Assembly: GCA_003455655.1 (NCBI GenBank)
Contig: DMQP01000126.1
Coordinates: 1 to 5,137 of the forward strand
Source of the DNA: Treponema sp.
GTDB taxonomy: Bacteria > Spirochaetota > Spirochaetia > Treponematales > Treponemataceae
DNA: 5,137 bases
Direction: 5' to 3'
Shown: piece by piece, positions 1 through 5,137 of the stretch
How positions within the stretch are numbered: the first letter of the stretch is position 1
How the letters are laid out: each line of letters opens with the position of its first letter
Translations under genes and position numbers: made by a program
The notes under the pieces: generated by a model
The model's database searches: none
Seen by the model: the letters and a program-made list of their open reading frames with translations, nothing else
Told to the model about the DNA's origin: nothing

Positions 1-938
1 TCAGTAACATCAGCACAGAAGACTGTTGCATTGGGAAAGCGCTCGCTTGCTTGGTCACAGAGTTTTTTGTCGCTGTCTACAATAACAAAATCTTGGGTTG
101 TTTTTTGCTGAGCCCCACCAAACAACTTCTTAAAGATTGAAGTCTTTGATTTTTGCATGATGCGGTCTGCAACAATAGTTCCAATTTTACCCGCTCCCAC
201 AAGTGCTACTTTTTTAAGTTCTTCTATTTGCGTGCCGCAGAGTTTGAGTAAATCTTGAGTGTCGCTCCTGTCTGCAAGAACGCCAATGGAATCGCCTGCA
301 TGCAGTACTGTATCTCCGCTGGGTAAACTGGTGCTGTCGCTTTGTTCAACATAAACAAGAATAAATTTTTTCTGTGTAAGTGAGCGAATGTTTTTTACTA
401 CAATGCCATCAAACTTTGAGCCTTGTTCAATTTGAATACGGGAAAGTTCGTATTTTGAATTGTCAAAGGTAACAACATCGGTAATAGCCCCGTGTTCTAC
501 CGCTTGTACAATTGCTTCTGCTGCCTCAATGTCTGGATGAATCATAAAGTCAATGCCATACAAGGGGCGGTGATCTTTTGCAAATGTGTCTGCGTGATGT
601 TTTTTTGCGGTTGTTTGGTTTACATAGTAATCATAGTTGCGTACGCGTGCAATTTTAAGTAACTTCGGATACACTGCATCAACAAGAGAGCAGGTTATCA
701 TGTTCAATTCATCGCTGTCGGTTACACAAACGAGTGCATCTGCTTTTGCAATTCCTGCTTCTTCAAGATTTTCAAGATTGTTGCCGTTAGCTTGCATAAC
801 CGTACAGTCAAGACGATTGCTTGCATGTCGAACAACTTCTTCATCGTTATCAAGAATTACAACATCATTCTTTTCGCTGATGAGGCGTTTTGCTAATTGC
901 ACACCGGTAAATCCGGCTCCTATAATTACTATGTTCAT
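1..938 (-). CDS. trkA: Trk potassium uptake regulatory protein TrkA, N-terminal 312 residues (3' end outside window)
   Basis: TrkA is the cytoplasmic NAD(H)-binding subunit that gates the TrkH/TrkG potassium channel. The frame runs from ATG at 938 to the left edge without a stop. Domains in order: an RCK_N Rossmann fold at about 1-120 with GAGFTG at 7-12 and Asp30 at the end of the second strand; IHPDIEAAEAI at 133-143; a TrkA_C domain at about 155-235 (YELSRIQIEQGSKFDG, then LHAGDSIGVL); and a second RCK_N fold from about 243 with GAGKIG at 248-253 and Asp288. Full-length family members are about 450-480 residues with a second TrkA_C domain, so roughly a third is missing here. The second fold has a Lys-rich insertion at about 262-282. 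The start follows the S-component stop by two bases and has no clear Shine-Dalgarno site, which suggests coupled translation. No trkH is visible; it may lie to the left. Confidence 0.92.
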   Translation of the reverse strand, partial: MNIVIIGAGFTGVQLAKRLISEKNDVVILDNDEEVVRHASNRLDCTVMQANGNNLENLEEAGIAKADALVCVTDSDELNMITCSLVDAVYPKLLKIARVRNYDYYVNQTTAKKHHADTFAKDHRPLYGIDFMIHPDIEAAEAIVQAVEHGAITDVVTFDNSKYELSRIQIEQGSKFDGIVVKNIRSLTQKKFILVYVEQSDSTSLPSGDTVLHAGDSIGVLADRSDTQDLLKLCGTQIEELKKVALVGAGKIGTIVADRIMQKSKTSIFKKLFGGAQQKTTQDFVIVDSDKKLCDQASERFPNATVFCADVT

Positions 939-940
939 GT

Positions 941-1600
941 TTACTGAGCGTCGTTGTCTGCACTTGACAGTTCTTCAACAGCTTCTTCTTTTACTTCTGA
1001 ACTTAATTTTGATTTTTTGTTTGCAGCGCTAACAATAACACCGCTTAATACAGCAATGCTTATAGCTGCAGCAACACCAGCTTCAATGAATCCGCCGGGA
1101 ATAAAGAATAATCCCAACAAAGCTCCCAGTCCTGTTCCGGGGAATGAAGTCTGGAACTGTTTTGCAGTAATGAACACAAGTGCAAGAGCTACAAAGAAAG
1201 AGTTTGCACATGAACCCAAAAAGCCTGCAATTCCTCCGCTAATAATTTTAGGAAGTTTAACAGAAGTTAAAAGTTCATAAATTCCCCAAGTTACAATCGG
1301 AATAAAAAGACGAGGAACAATTGAAATAAAGGGATTTACAAAGAAGGGGTCCAAAATGCCAGTAGGGTTAAGGGCTGCCTGAATAAGACTGAATAAACCA
1401 AAGATGAATGCAACACCCATGCCCGGGAAAAGTCCTGCAATTAAGGTAACTAAAATAACAGGCACATGCATAATCGTAAATGAAATAACGGGGCTTACGG
1501 TAATAAAACCTAAACGAGTAATTCCTAAAATAACTACCAAAGCTCCAAAAGCACCTGTCATGGCAAGCTTAAATGCTAATCCCTGTTTTGAATTTTCCAT
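941..1600 (-). CDS. ECF transporter S component (substrate-binding membrane subunit), possibly pantothenate-type
   Basis: This 219-residue integral membrane protein is very hydrophobic, with about six predicted helices between residues 10 and 193. A short charged tail, rich in Lys then Glu/Asp, follows. AMTGA at 13-17 fits the AxxxA motif by which S components contact EcfT. SFTIMHVPVIL, GLFSLIQAALNPTG and the VPRLFIP segment are typical of the ECF S-component superfamily. Such subunits bind a vitamin or related micronutrient and share an EcfA-EcfA'-EcfT module encoded elsewhere; none is in this window. The general pattern recalls PanT-like S components, but I cannot assign the substrate, and folate, thiamine-precursor or queuosine-precursor uptake remain possible. 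AAGAGG lies ten bases before the ATG, and a separate promoter precedes the gene. The downstream trkA starts two bases after the stop, so the two are probably co-transcribed. Confidence 0.85.
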   Translation of the reverse strand: MENSKQGLAFKLAMTGAFGALVVILGITRLGFITVSPVISFTIMHVPVILVTLIAGLFPGMGVAFIFGLFSLIQAALNPTGILDPFFVNPFISIVPRLFIPIVTWGIYELLTSVKLPKIISGGIAGFLGSCANSFFVALALVFITAKQFQTSFPGTGLGALLGLFFIPGGFIEAGVAAAISIAVLSGVIVSAANKKSKLSSEVKEEAVEELSSADNDAQ

Positions 1601-1610
1601 AATAATAAAA

Positions 1611-1616
1611 CCTCTT
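1611..1616 (-). promoter_or_regulatory. Shine-Dalgarno site of the ECF S-component gene
   Basis: The minus strand reads AAGAGG with ten bases to the ATG at 1600. It is preceded by a run of eight T residues (1617-1624). It supports the chosen start; the spacing is slightly long. Confidence 0.6.
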
Positions 1617-1647
1617 AAAAAAAATTAAACTTTCCCGTCACTGTTCA

Positions 1648-1676
1648 ATTCTACCAAACCTAAGCGCTTTATTCAA
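1648..1676 (-). promoter_or_regulatory. Sigma70-type promoter for the ECF S component-trkA unit
   Basis: Read on the minus strand there is TTGAAT (1671-1676), a 17-base spacer, then TAGAAT (1648-1653), which differs from TATAAT at one base. TGG immediately before the -10 element supplies an extended -10. Transcription would start near 1641, giving a leader of about 40 bases before the ATG at 1600. This separates the transporter-trkA unit from the glycerol operon, although read-through is not excluded. It is a prediction from consensus matching only. Confidence 0.6.
1662..1669. repeat. 8-bp perfect palindrome AAGCGCTT in the promoter spacer
   Basis: AAGCGCTT is self-complementary and sits between the predicted -35 and -10 elements of the S-component promoter. 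That is a common place for a repressor operator. An 8-base palindrome can occur by chance, and no repressor gene is in the window. Confidence 0.3.
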
Positions 1677-1688
1677 GATTGCATCTTG
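1674..1688 (-). repeat. Perfect 6-bp inverted repeat directly after the DUF1667 stop
   Basis: CAAGAT and ATCTTG flank a three-base centre, beginning at the base after the TAA stop. As RNA it is a small hairpin without a following U-tract, so it is at best a weak terminator or mRNA 3'-end stabiliser. Its downstream arm overlaps the first three bases of the predicted -35 element, so an operator role is an alternative. Confidence 0.45.
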
Positions 1689-2090
1689 TTATTTGACTGG
1701 TACATCTTCTCCTGCAATAACATCAACACCTGTTCCTAAAATATCTTGTATTAAAACGTCGCCTTCGTGAACAGGAGCAAGTACGGTAGTTCTTCGGACT
1801 AACTGCATACAGTCTAATAGTTTTTCTTTGGGAACATCACCCTTTGTTTTTGCAGAAACAAGTGCACGTGCTCCCTTTTGTACTGCAATGGTACAAGTGA
1901 GTGTTCTTGTGGGAGTTGTAAATTCTTTTCGAGCATAACTGTCGCCTCTTTTACAAGCATTGCCTGTTACTCCAAAGAGAGAGGGATCTGTTGTTGCTGC
2001 GTTTTGTTCGTTGTAGCCCTGAGGAAGCGTTACTTCGAGCTGACATCCCATAGGGCAGATAATACAAGTTATATGCTGTGTGCTAGTCAA
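1689..2090 (-). CDS. DUF1667 small four-cysteine protein, probable third subunit of the glycerol-3-phosphate dehydrogenase
   Basis: This 133-residue protein matches the DUF1667 pattern. CxxCPMGC near the N-terminus gives Cys9, Cys12 and Cys16. GNACKRG at 43-49 contributes Cys46. PTRTLTCTIAV and KTKGDVPKEKL follow, then APVHEGDVLIQDILGTGVDVIA near the end. The four cysteines are a probable iron-sulfur or metal site; two further cysteines, 66 and 94, are outside the pattern. The start is TTG, overlapping the previous gene by eight bases. It is supported by GGAGG six bases upstream, and the next ATG in frame (residue 14) would remove two of the clustered cysteines. The family is commonly found as the last gene after GlpA-like and GlpB-like oxidoreductases, so I infer an electron-transfer or structural subunit of that complex. 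It has no membrane segment and is not a sequence relative of the membrane-linked GlpC that I can see. Its biochemical role is not established by the sequence. Confidence 0.85.
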   Translation of the reverse strand: MTSTQHITCIICPMGCQLEVTLPQGYNEQNAATTDPSLFGVTGNACKRGDSYARKEFTTPTRTLTCTIAVQKGARALVSAKTKGDVPKEKLLDCMQLVRRTTVLAPVHEGDVLIQDILGTGVDVIAGEDVPVK

Positions 2091-3432
2091 TTGAGTCCTC
2101 CGGTAATTCTATAGAAACAGTAAGCGGTTGAGGTTGTGTTCGTAAACCTTCCAACTCTTTTTCCTTTAGTTCAATAGTCTGCATTTCGCCAGGACGAACA
2201 ATGCGTTTTTTCTGTTGAGCTATAAGGCGTGAACCTGAATAAACTGCAACGGTTATGGAACGATACACATCTGTTGAGCGGAACATAATGCGTATTTTGT
2301 CATCACTTTGTGGAGTAGCATCTCTTCCGTTTTCTAAGTCTATATGCTGGGGAACGGTGTATCGGACGCGGTTTCCTGGTCTTACTGCTATAACAGAAGC
2401 ACTGTTGGAGTTTTGACTTCCTCGTTTTTCTTTAACATAGTCAGCTGCACACTTTCCTGCAAGAAGACTTTCTTCGGTAACAAAATCTACTAAGTCATGC
2501 ACATGCACAGAGTTTCCGCAAGCAAAAATTCCTGGAATAGAAGTTTCCATGTACTGGTTAACTGAAGGTCCTGATGTTATTGAATCCATAAGAACTCCGG
2601 CTGCAATGCTCACTTCATTTTCTGGAATAAGACCAACACTTAAAAGCACGGTGTCACATGCTATGTATTCTTCTGTTCCCGGAATAACAGCTCTGTGTTC
2701 ATCAACTTTTGCAATGGTAACTCCAGTAACTCGTTCTTTTCCGTGAATCTGAATGATGGTTGTAGAAAGTTTTAGCGGTATGTTAAAATTTTCAAGACAC
2801 TGAGTCATGTTTCGTGCAAGGCCTGCAGAATAGTTCATAATTTCGCAGACTAACTTTACGTCTGCACCTTCAAGGGTAAGTCGGCGTGCCATAATAAGAC
2901 CAATGTCTCCACTTCCTAAGATGACAACTTTTTTTCCTGGTAGGTAACCGTCAATGTTTACAAAGCGTTGTGCACTTCCTGCGGTAAAAATTCCTGCGGG
3001 TCTTGTTCCCGGAATAACAAGAGCACCTCTGGTTCTTTCGCGGCAACCCATAGCAAGTGCAAGTGTCTGAGTCTTTAAACACATAAGTCCATCTTGTGCA
3101 TTTATAGCAACAACTTCATGCACGCCGTCTTTTGTGGTAGAACCGTTGTGAATTTCTAAAACCATTGTGTCACATCTGGTTATGACACCTAATTGGTCTG
3201 CTTGGTGAACAAAACGCATTGCATATTCAGGACCCGTTAATTCTTCTCCGAAGTGATGCAAGCCAAATCCATTGTGAATGCACTGAAGTAAAATTCCTCC
3301 AGCACGGCTGTCTCTTTCAAGAACAAGAACATCTTTTAAGCCGTTTTGCTTTGCTGCAATGGCACAGGCAAGTCCAGCTGGTCCTCCACCTATAACAATA
3401 AGATCATATACAATTCCTTGATTGATTTTCAT
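2083..3432 (-). CDS. GlpB-like FAD/NAD(P)-dependent oxidoreductase subunit (pyridine nucleotide-disulfide oxidoreductase family)
   Basis: This 449-residue flavoprotein has two dinucleotide-binding folds. The first is GGGPAGLA at 15-22 with Glu39, typical of FAD. The second is GSGDIG at 173-178 with Glu197 at the end of the following strand, an arrangement that favours NAD(H) over NADP(H). The LLQCIHNGFGLHHF stretch (48-61), SVGLIPENEV and the FACGNSVHVHDLVDF segment are typical of the subgroup found next to GlpA-like and DUF1667 proteins. About 110 C-terminal residues after the FAD fold look beta-rich and are not part of the minimal oxidoreductase. There is no membrane segment. The start is well placed: ATG overlaps the upstream stop as ATGA and has AAGGAGG seven bases before it. 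It probably takes electrons from the GlpA-like partner; the final acceptor is not shown by the sequence. It occupies the GlpB place in the operon, but I do not claim orthology with E. coli GlpB. Confidence 0.85.
   Translation of the reverse strand: MKINQGIVYDLIVIGGGPAGLACAIAAKQNGLKDVLVLERDSRAGGILLQCIHNGFGLHHFGEELTGPEYAMRFVHQADQLGVITRCDTMVLEIHNGSTTKDGVHEVVAINAQDGLMCLKTQTLALAMGCRERTRGALVIPGTRPAGIFTAGSAQRFVNIDGYLPGKKVVILGSGDIGLIMARRLTLEGADVKLVCEIMNYSAGLARNMTQCLENFNIPLKLSTTIIQIHGKERVTGVTIAKVDEHRAVIPGTEEYIACDTVLLSVGLIPENEVSIAAGVLMDSITSGPSVNQYMETSIPGIFACGNSVHVHDLVDFVTEESLLAGKCAADYVKEKRGSQNSNSASVIAVRPGNRVRYTVPQHIDLENGRDATPQSDDKIRIMFRSTDVYRSITVAVYSGSRLIAQQKKRIVRPGEMQTIELKEKELEGLRTQPQPLTVSIELPEDSID
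2097..2101 (-). promoter_or_regulatory. Shine-Dalgarno site that fixes the TTG start of the DUF1667 gene
   Basis: The minus strand reads GGAGG, six bases before TTG at 2090. The site lies inside the last codons of the GlpB-like gene. No ATG or GTG nearby in frame would keep the cysteine cluster, so this site decides the start. Confidence 0.75.
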
Positions 3433-4958
3433 GAACGCACCTCCTTAGCCTGATCGAAAACATCGGGCACTGTATCGCGCGTCTTTGAGTCAAGAACATA
3501 TGACACGCCACCGCTTTTAGTTACTCCTGTCATAGGAATGTTAAGTTCTCGACTTAAAATTTCTGTTACACGAGGAGAACAGAAACCTGCTTGGCATCGA
3601 CCCATACCTGCACGAGTGCGTCGCTTAACTCCGTCTAAGTCTTTTGCCCCGACAGTTGAGTGAATTGCAGCAACAATTTCTCCTTCGGTTATCATTTCGC
3701 ATCGACAGATAATTTGTCCAAAGCGCGAGTCTTTTGCAATAAGAGCTTTTTTTTCTTCGTTTGTTGCACGAGCAAAACAGGGAATGCCTTTTCTGTTTGC
3801 AGTAAAACTTTTATTCTCTTTTGCGTTAAGGCCTGCTTTTTGTAACATGCGAACAAGATCTTGTGCTATAGCTGGTGCAGAGGTAAGTCCCGGAGAACAA
3901 ATGCCTGCTACATTAAAAAATGCTTTGACTTTTTTGTCTTCTTCAACAATAAAATCATTAATGGCAATCAGTTTTCCTTGTTCGTCTTTTTCGTATGCGA
4001 TGGCGCGTAATCCTGCAAAAGAGTTTATAATGTTTCTTCGAGGAATAAGCGGTATGGTTTTAGAGGCTGCTTTTAGTACTGCTTCCTGAGATGCAGAGCT
4101 TGTTCCTGTGTAATTTTTTCCAGCTTCGGTAACTGCATCGGCACTGGGTCCAATTAAAATGTTTCCGTCAACGGTTTGTGTTACTAAGACACCTTTGCCG
4201 TTTTCGTCTGGACATTGAAAAAGAACATGATTTACCAGTGAGCGACAGTTTGAATCTAAAAGGCAGTATTCGCCACGTTTTTGAACAATAGTAAAATCTC
4301 TTGCTCCAACCATACGGCTTATGCTGTCTGCATAAAGTCCTGCTGCATTTACGACAAAGCGTGCTTGTATTGTTCCCAAACTGGTAGAAAGTGTAAAGTT
4401 TCTTTCTGTTTTTTCGATTGCATGTACAGTGGTGTTGCGTAAGAGGGTAACTCCGTTTTGAACAGCTCCTTCTGCAATAGCCCATGTTGTTTGGTAAGGA
4501 GCAATAATTGCAGCTGAAGGGGCATACAGGGCGCAGATGGCTTCTTCATTTATGTTACCTTCAAGTGCACGAAGTTCCTGCTGATTTAAAATGCGCATGT
4601 CTTTAACACCGTTTTTAATTCCACGGTCGTAGAGCTTTTGTATATGAGCTTGGTCTGCTTCGTTAAAGCCTAGTACGAGGGAACCAATTTGTTTGTAGTC
4701 AAAGTTTAGTTCTTGTGCCCATTGTGAAAAAAGTTTAGAACCTTCGACATTGTATTTTGCCATGAGTGTTCCCGGAAGCGGATCGTATCCTGCATGAACA
4801 ATTCCAGAGTTTGCTTTACTTGTTCCAGCGCTTACATCGCTTTCTTTTTCAATAAGACAAACAGATGCGTCGGTTCTTGATAGTTCTCGTGCAATGCTTG
4901 CTCCACAAATGCCAGCACCTATGATTGCAACATCAAATTGTTTTGTGTCTTTTGTCAT
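3429..4958 (-). CDS. glpA: GlpA-like FAD-dependent glycerol-3-phosphate dehydrogenase subunit with [2Fe-2S] domain
   Basis: This 509-residue protein is the probable catalytic subunit that oxidises glycerol-3-phosphate to dihydroxyacetone phosphate. It has an N-terminal FAD Rossmann motif, GAGICG at residues 14-19, with Glu37 at the end of the second strand as the likely ribose ligand. A DAO-type fold follows, with NSGIVHAGYDPLPG early on, NAAGLYAD at 204-211, FAGLRA, and CSPGLTSAPA at 354-363. The C-terminal BFD-like domain has Cys418, Cys420, Cys455 and Cys460 (CxC-x34-C-x4-C), the spacing expected for a [2Fe-2S] site. E. coli GlpA has the same two-domain plan. There is no signal peptide or membrane segment. 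The ATG overlaps the glpK stop; only a weak AAGGA about 15 bases upstream is visible, so coupling to glpK translation is likely. Homologues without glpK beside them include L-2-hydroxyglutarate oxidases, but the operon favours glycerol-3-phosphate. The gene symbol is by domain and context, not strict orthology. Confidence 0.88.
   Translation of the reverse strand: MTKDTKQFDVAIIGAGICGASIARELSRTDASVCLIEKESDVSAGTSKANSGIVHAGYDPLPGTLMAKYNVEGSKLFSQWAQELNFDYKQIGSLVLGFNEADQAHIQKLYDRGIKNGVKDMRILNQQELRALEGNINEEAICALYAPSAAIIAPYQTTWAIAEGAVQNGVTLLRNTTVHAIEKTERNFTLSTSLGTIQARFVVNAAGLYADSISRMVGARDFTIVQKRGEYCLLDSNCRSLVNHVLFQCPDENGKGVLVTQTVDGNILIGPSADAVTEAGKNYTGTSSASQEAVLKAASKTIPLIPRRNIINSFAGLRAIAYEKDEQGKLIAINDFIVEEDKKVKAFFNVAGICSPGLTSAPAIAQDLVRMLQKAGLNAKENKSFTANRKGIPCFARATNEEKKALIAKDSRFGQIICRCEMITEGEIVAAIHSTVGAKDLDGVKRRTRAGMGRCQAGFCSPRVTEILSRELNIPMTGVTKSGGVSYVLDSKTRDTVPDVFDQAKEVRS
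3440..3446 (-). promoter_or_regulatory. Strong Shine-Dalgarno site of the GlpB-like gene
   Basis: The minus strand reads AAGGAGG, seven bases before the ATG at 3432, within the end of the GlpA-like gene. It is close to the ideal anti-16S match. It may let the second subunit initiate on its own as well as by coupling through the ATGA overlap. Confidence 0.75.
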
Positions 4959-5137
4959 TCTGGTTTAGCCCATCCTTTGCAGCGTTCTACTGCTTTTTTC
5001 CACTGTGCATACAGCGCGTTACGTTTACTTGATTTAATTTCTGGCGTGAACACACGATCTATTTTCCAGTTAGCAAGTAGTTCTTCTTTGTCTTTCCAAA
5101 AACCAGTTGCTAAGCCTGCACAATAAGCTGCACCTAA
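4955..5137 (-). CDS. glpK: Glycerol kinase, C-terminal fragment (5' end outside window)
   Basis: Glycerol kinase phosphorylates glycerol with ATP in the cytoplasm to give sn-glycerol-3-phosphate. Only the last 60 codons are present; the reading frame is open to the right edge and ends in TGA. The visible tail carries the end of the FGGY-kinase C-terminal domain: LGAAYCAGLATGFWKD near the edge, then NWKIDRVFTP and YAQWKKAVERCKGW. The family's usual C-terminal pattern is GAAYLAGLAVGFW, followed by an IDR.F.P segment and a W..AVER..GW ending, so the identification is firm despite the short length. The stop overlaps the start of the downstream GlpA-like gene by four bases (ATGA), so kinase and dehydrogenase are almost certainly co-transcribed and translationally coupled. 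The promoter and any glycerol facilitator gene would lie further right. Confidence 0.95.
   Translation of the reverse strand, partial: LGAAYCAGLATGFWKDKEELLANWKIDRVFTPEIKSSKRNALYAQWKKAVERCKGWAKPE

Noticed and set aside
637..1628. Plus-strand open frames at 637-1032, 954-1280 and 1404-1628
   Set aside because: They lie antisense to trkA and the S-component gene, have low-complexity or composition-driven sequence, no domain signature and no plausible ribosome site. They are shadows of the minus-strand genes.
1611..1630. T-rich tract upstream of the S component as a rho-independent terminator or phase-variable run
   Set aside because: No GC-rich stem precedes the eight T residues, and the tract lies downstream of the promoter and next to the Shine-Dalgarno site. 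Eight bases is short for phase variation.
3747..3754. Run of eight T (A on the coding strand) inside the GlpA-like gene as a slippage site
   Set aside because: The run encodes Glu-Lys-Lys in frame, and the downstream BFD cysteines remain in frame. There is no sign of a programmed or accidental frameshift.
1878..4089. Plus-strand open frames at 1878-2114, 2549-2746, 3660-3845 and 3784-4089
   Set aside because: They are antisense to well-recognised oxidoreductase and DUF1667 genes, and the Cys/Ser/Phe-rich products have no family pattern.
4168..4549. Minus-strand open frames at 4168-4485 and 4349-4549
   Set aside because: They are out-of-frame readings inside the GlpA-like gene, whose own frame shows conserved motifs throughout.
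4938..5126. Plus-strand open frame of 62 residues
   Set aside because: It is antisense to the glpK C-terminus, which is clearly identified, and shows no features of its own.
1..5137. Search for CRISPR, IS ends, tRNA, attachment sites or a defence system
   Set aside because: I saw no spaced direct repeats, transposase motifs, cloverleaf sequences or defence-related genes. The window reads as housekeeping and carbon metabolism.

Overview
Every gene I can support is on the minus strand, so transcription runs from the right edge to the left edge. The DNA is moderately AT-rich and densely packed, with strong Shine-Dalgarno sites and one TTG start. Gene content (glycerol catabolism by a non-classical three-part glycerol-3-phosphate dehydrogenase, an orphan ECF-type vitamin transporter subunit, a Trk potassium regulator) suggests an anaerobic or fermentative bacterium. 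A Treponema-like spirochaete or a Clostridia-type Firmicute both fit. Nothing in the window decides between them, and I see no phage, IS, CRISPR, tRNA or rRNA.

Right part (5137 to 1689): a glycerol operon. It enters with the last 60 codons of glpK (glycerol kinase). Next come a GlpA-like FAD protein with a C-terminal [2Fe-2S] BFD-type domain (509 aa), a GlpB-like FAD/NAD(P) oxidoreductase (449 aa) and a small four-cysteine DUF1667 protein (133 aa). The first two junctions are 4-base ATGA overlaps. The third is an 8-base overlap into a TTG start with a GGAGG site. Glycerol kinase makes glycerol-3-phosphate; the three downstream proteins probably form one complex that interconverts it with dihydroxyacetone phosphate. 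No membrane-anchoring GlpC lies between glpK and the end of the operon; the DUF1667 protein occupies the third-subunit position.

Intergenic stretch (1601 to 1688): a small hairpin follows the DUF1667 stop. A good sigma70-type promoter (TTGAAT, 17-base spacer, TAGAAT with an extended TG) then starts a new transcript. The spacer contains an 8-base perfect palindrome.

Left part (1600 to 1): this second unit encodes an ECF transporter S component (219 aa, vitamin-type substrate unknown). Two bases later comes trkA, an NAD(H)-binding regulator of Trk potassium uptake, which is cut by the left edge after 312 residues. There is no gene-free stretch over 300 bases.
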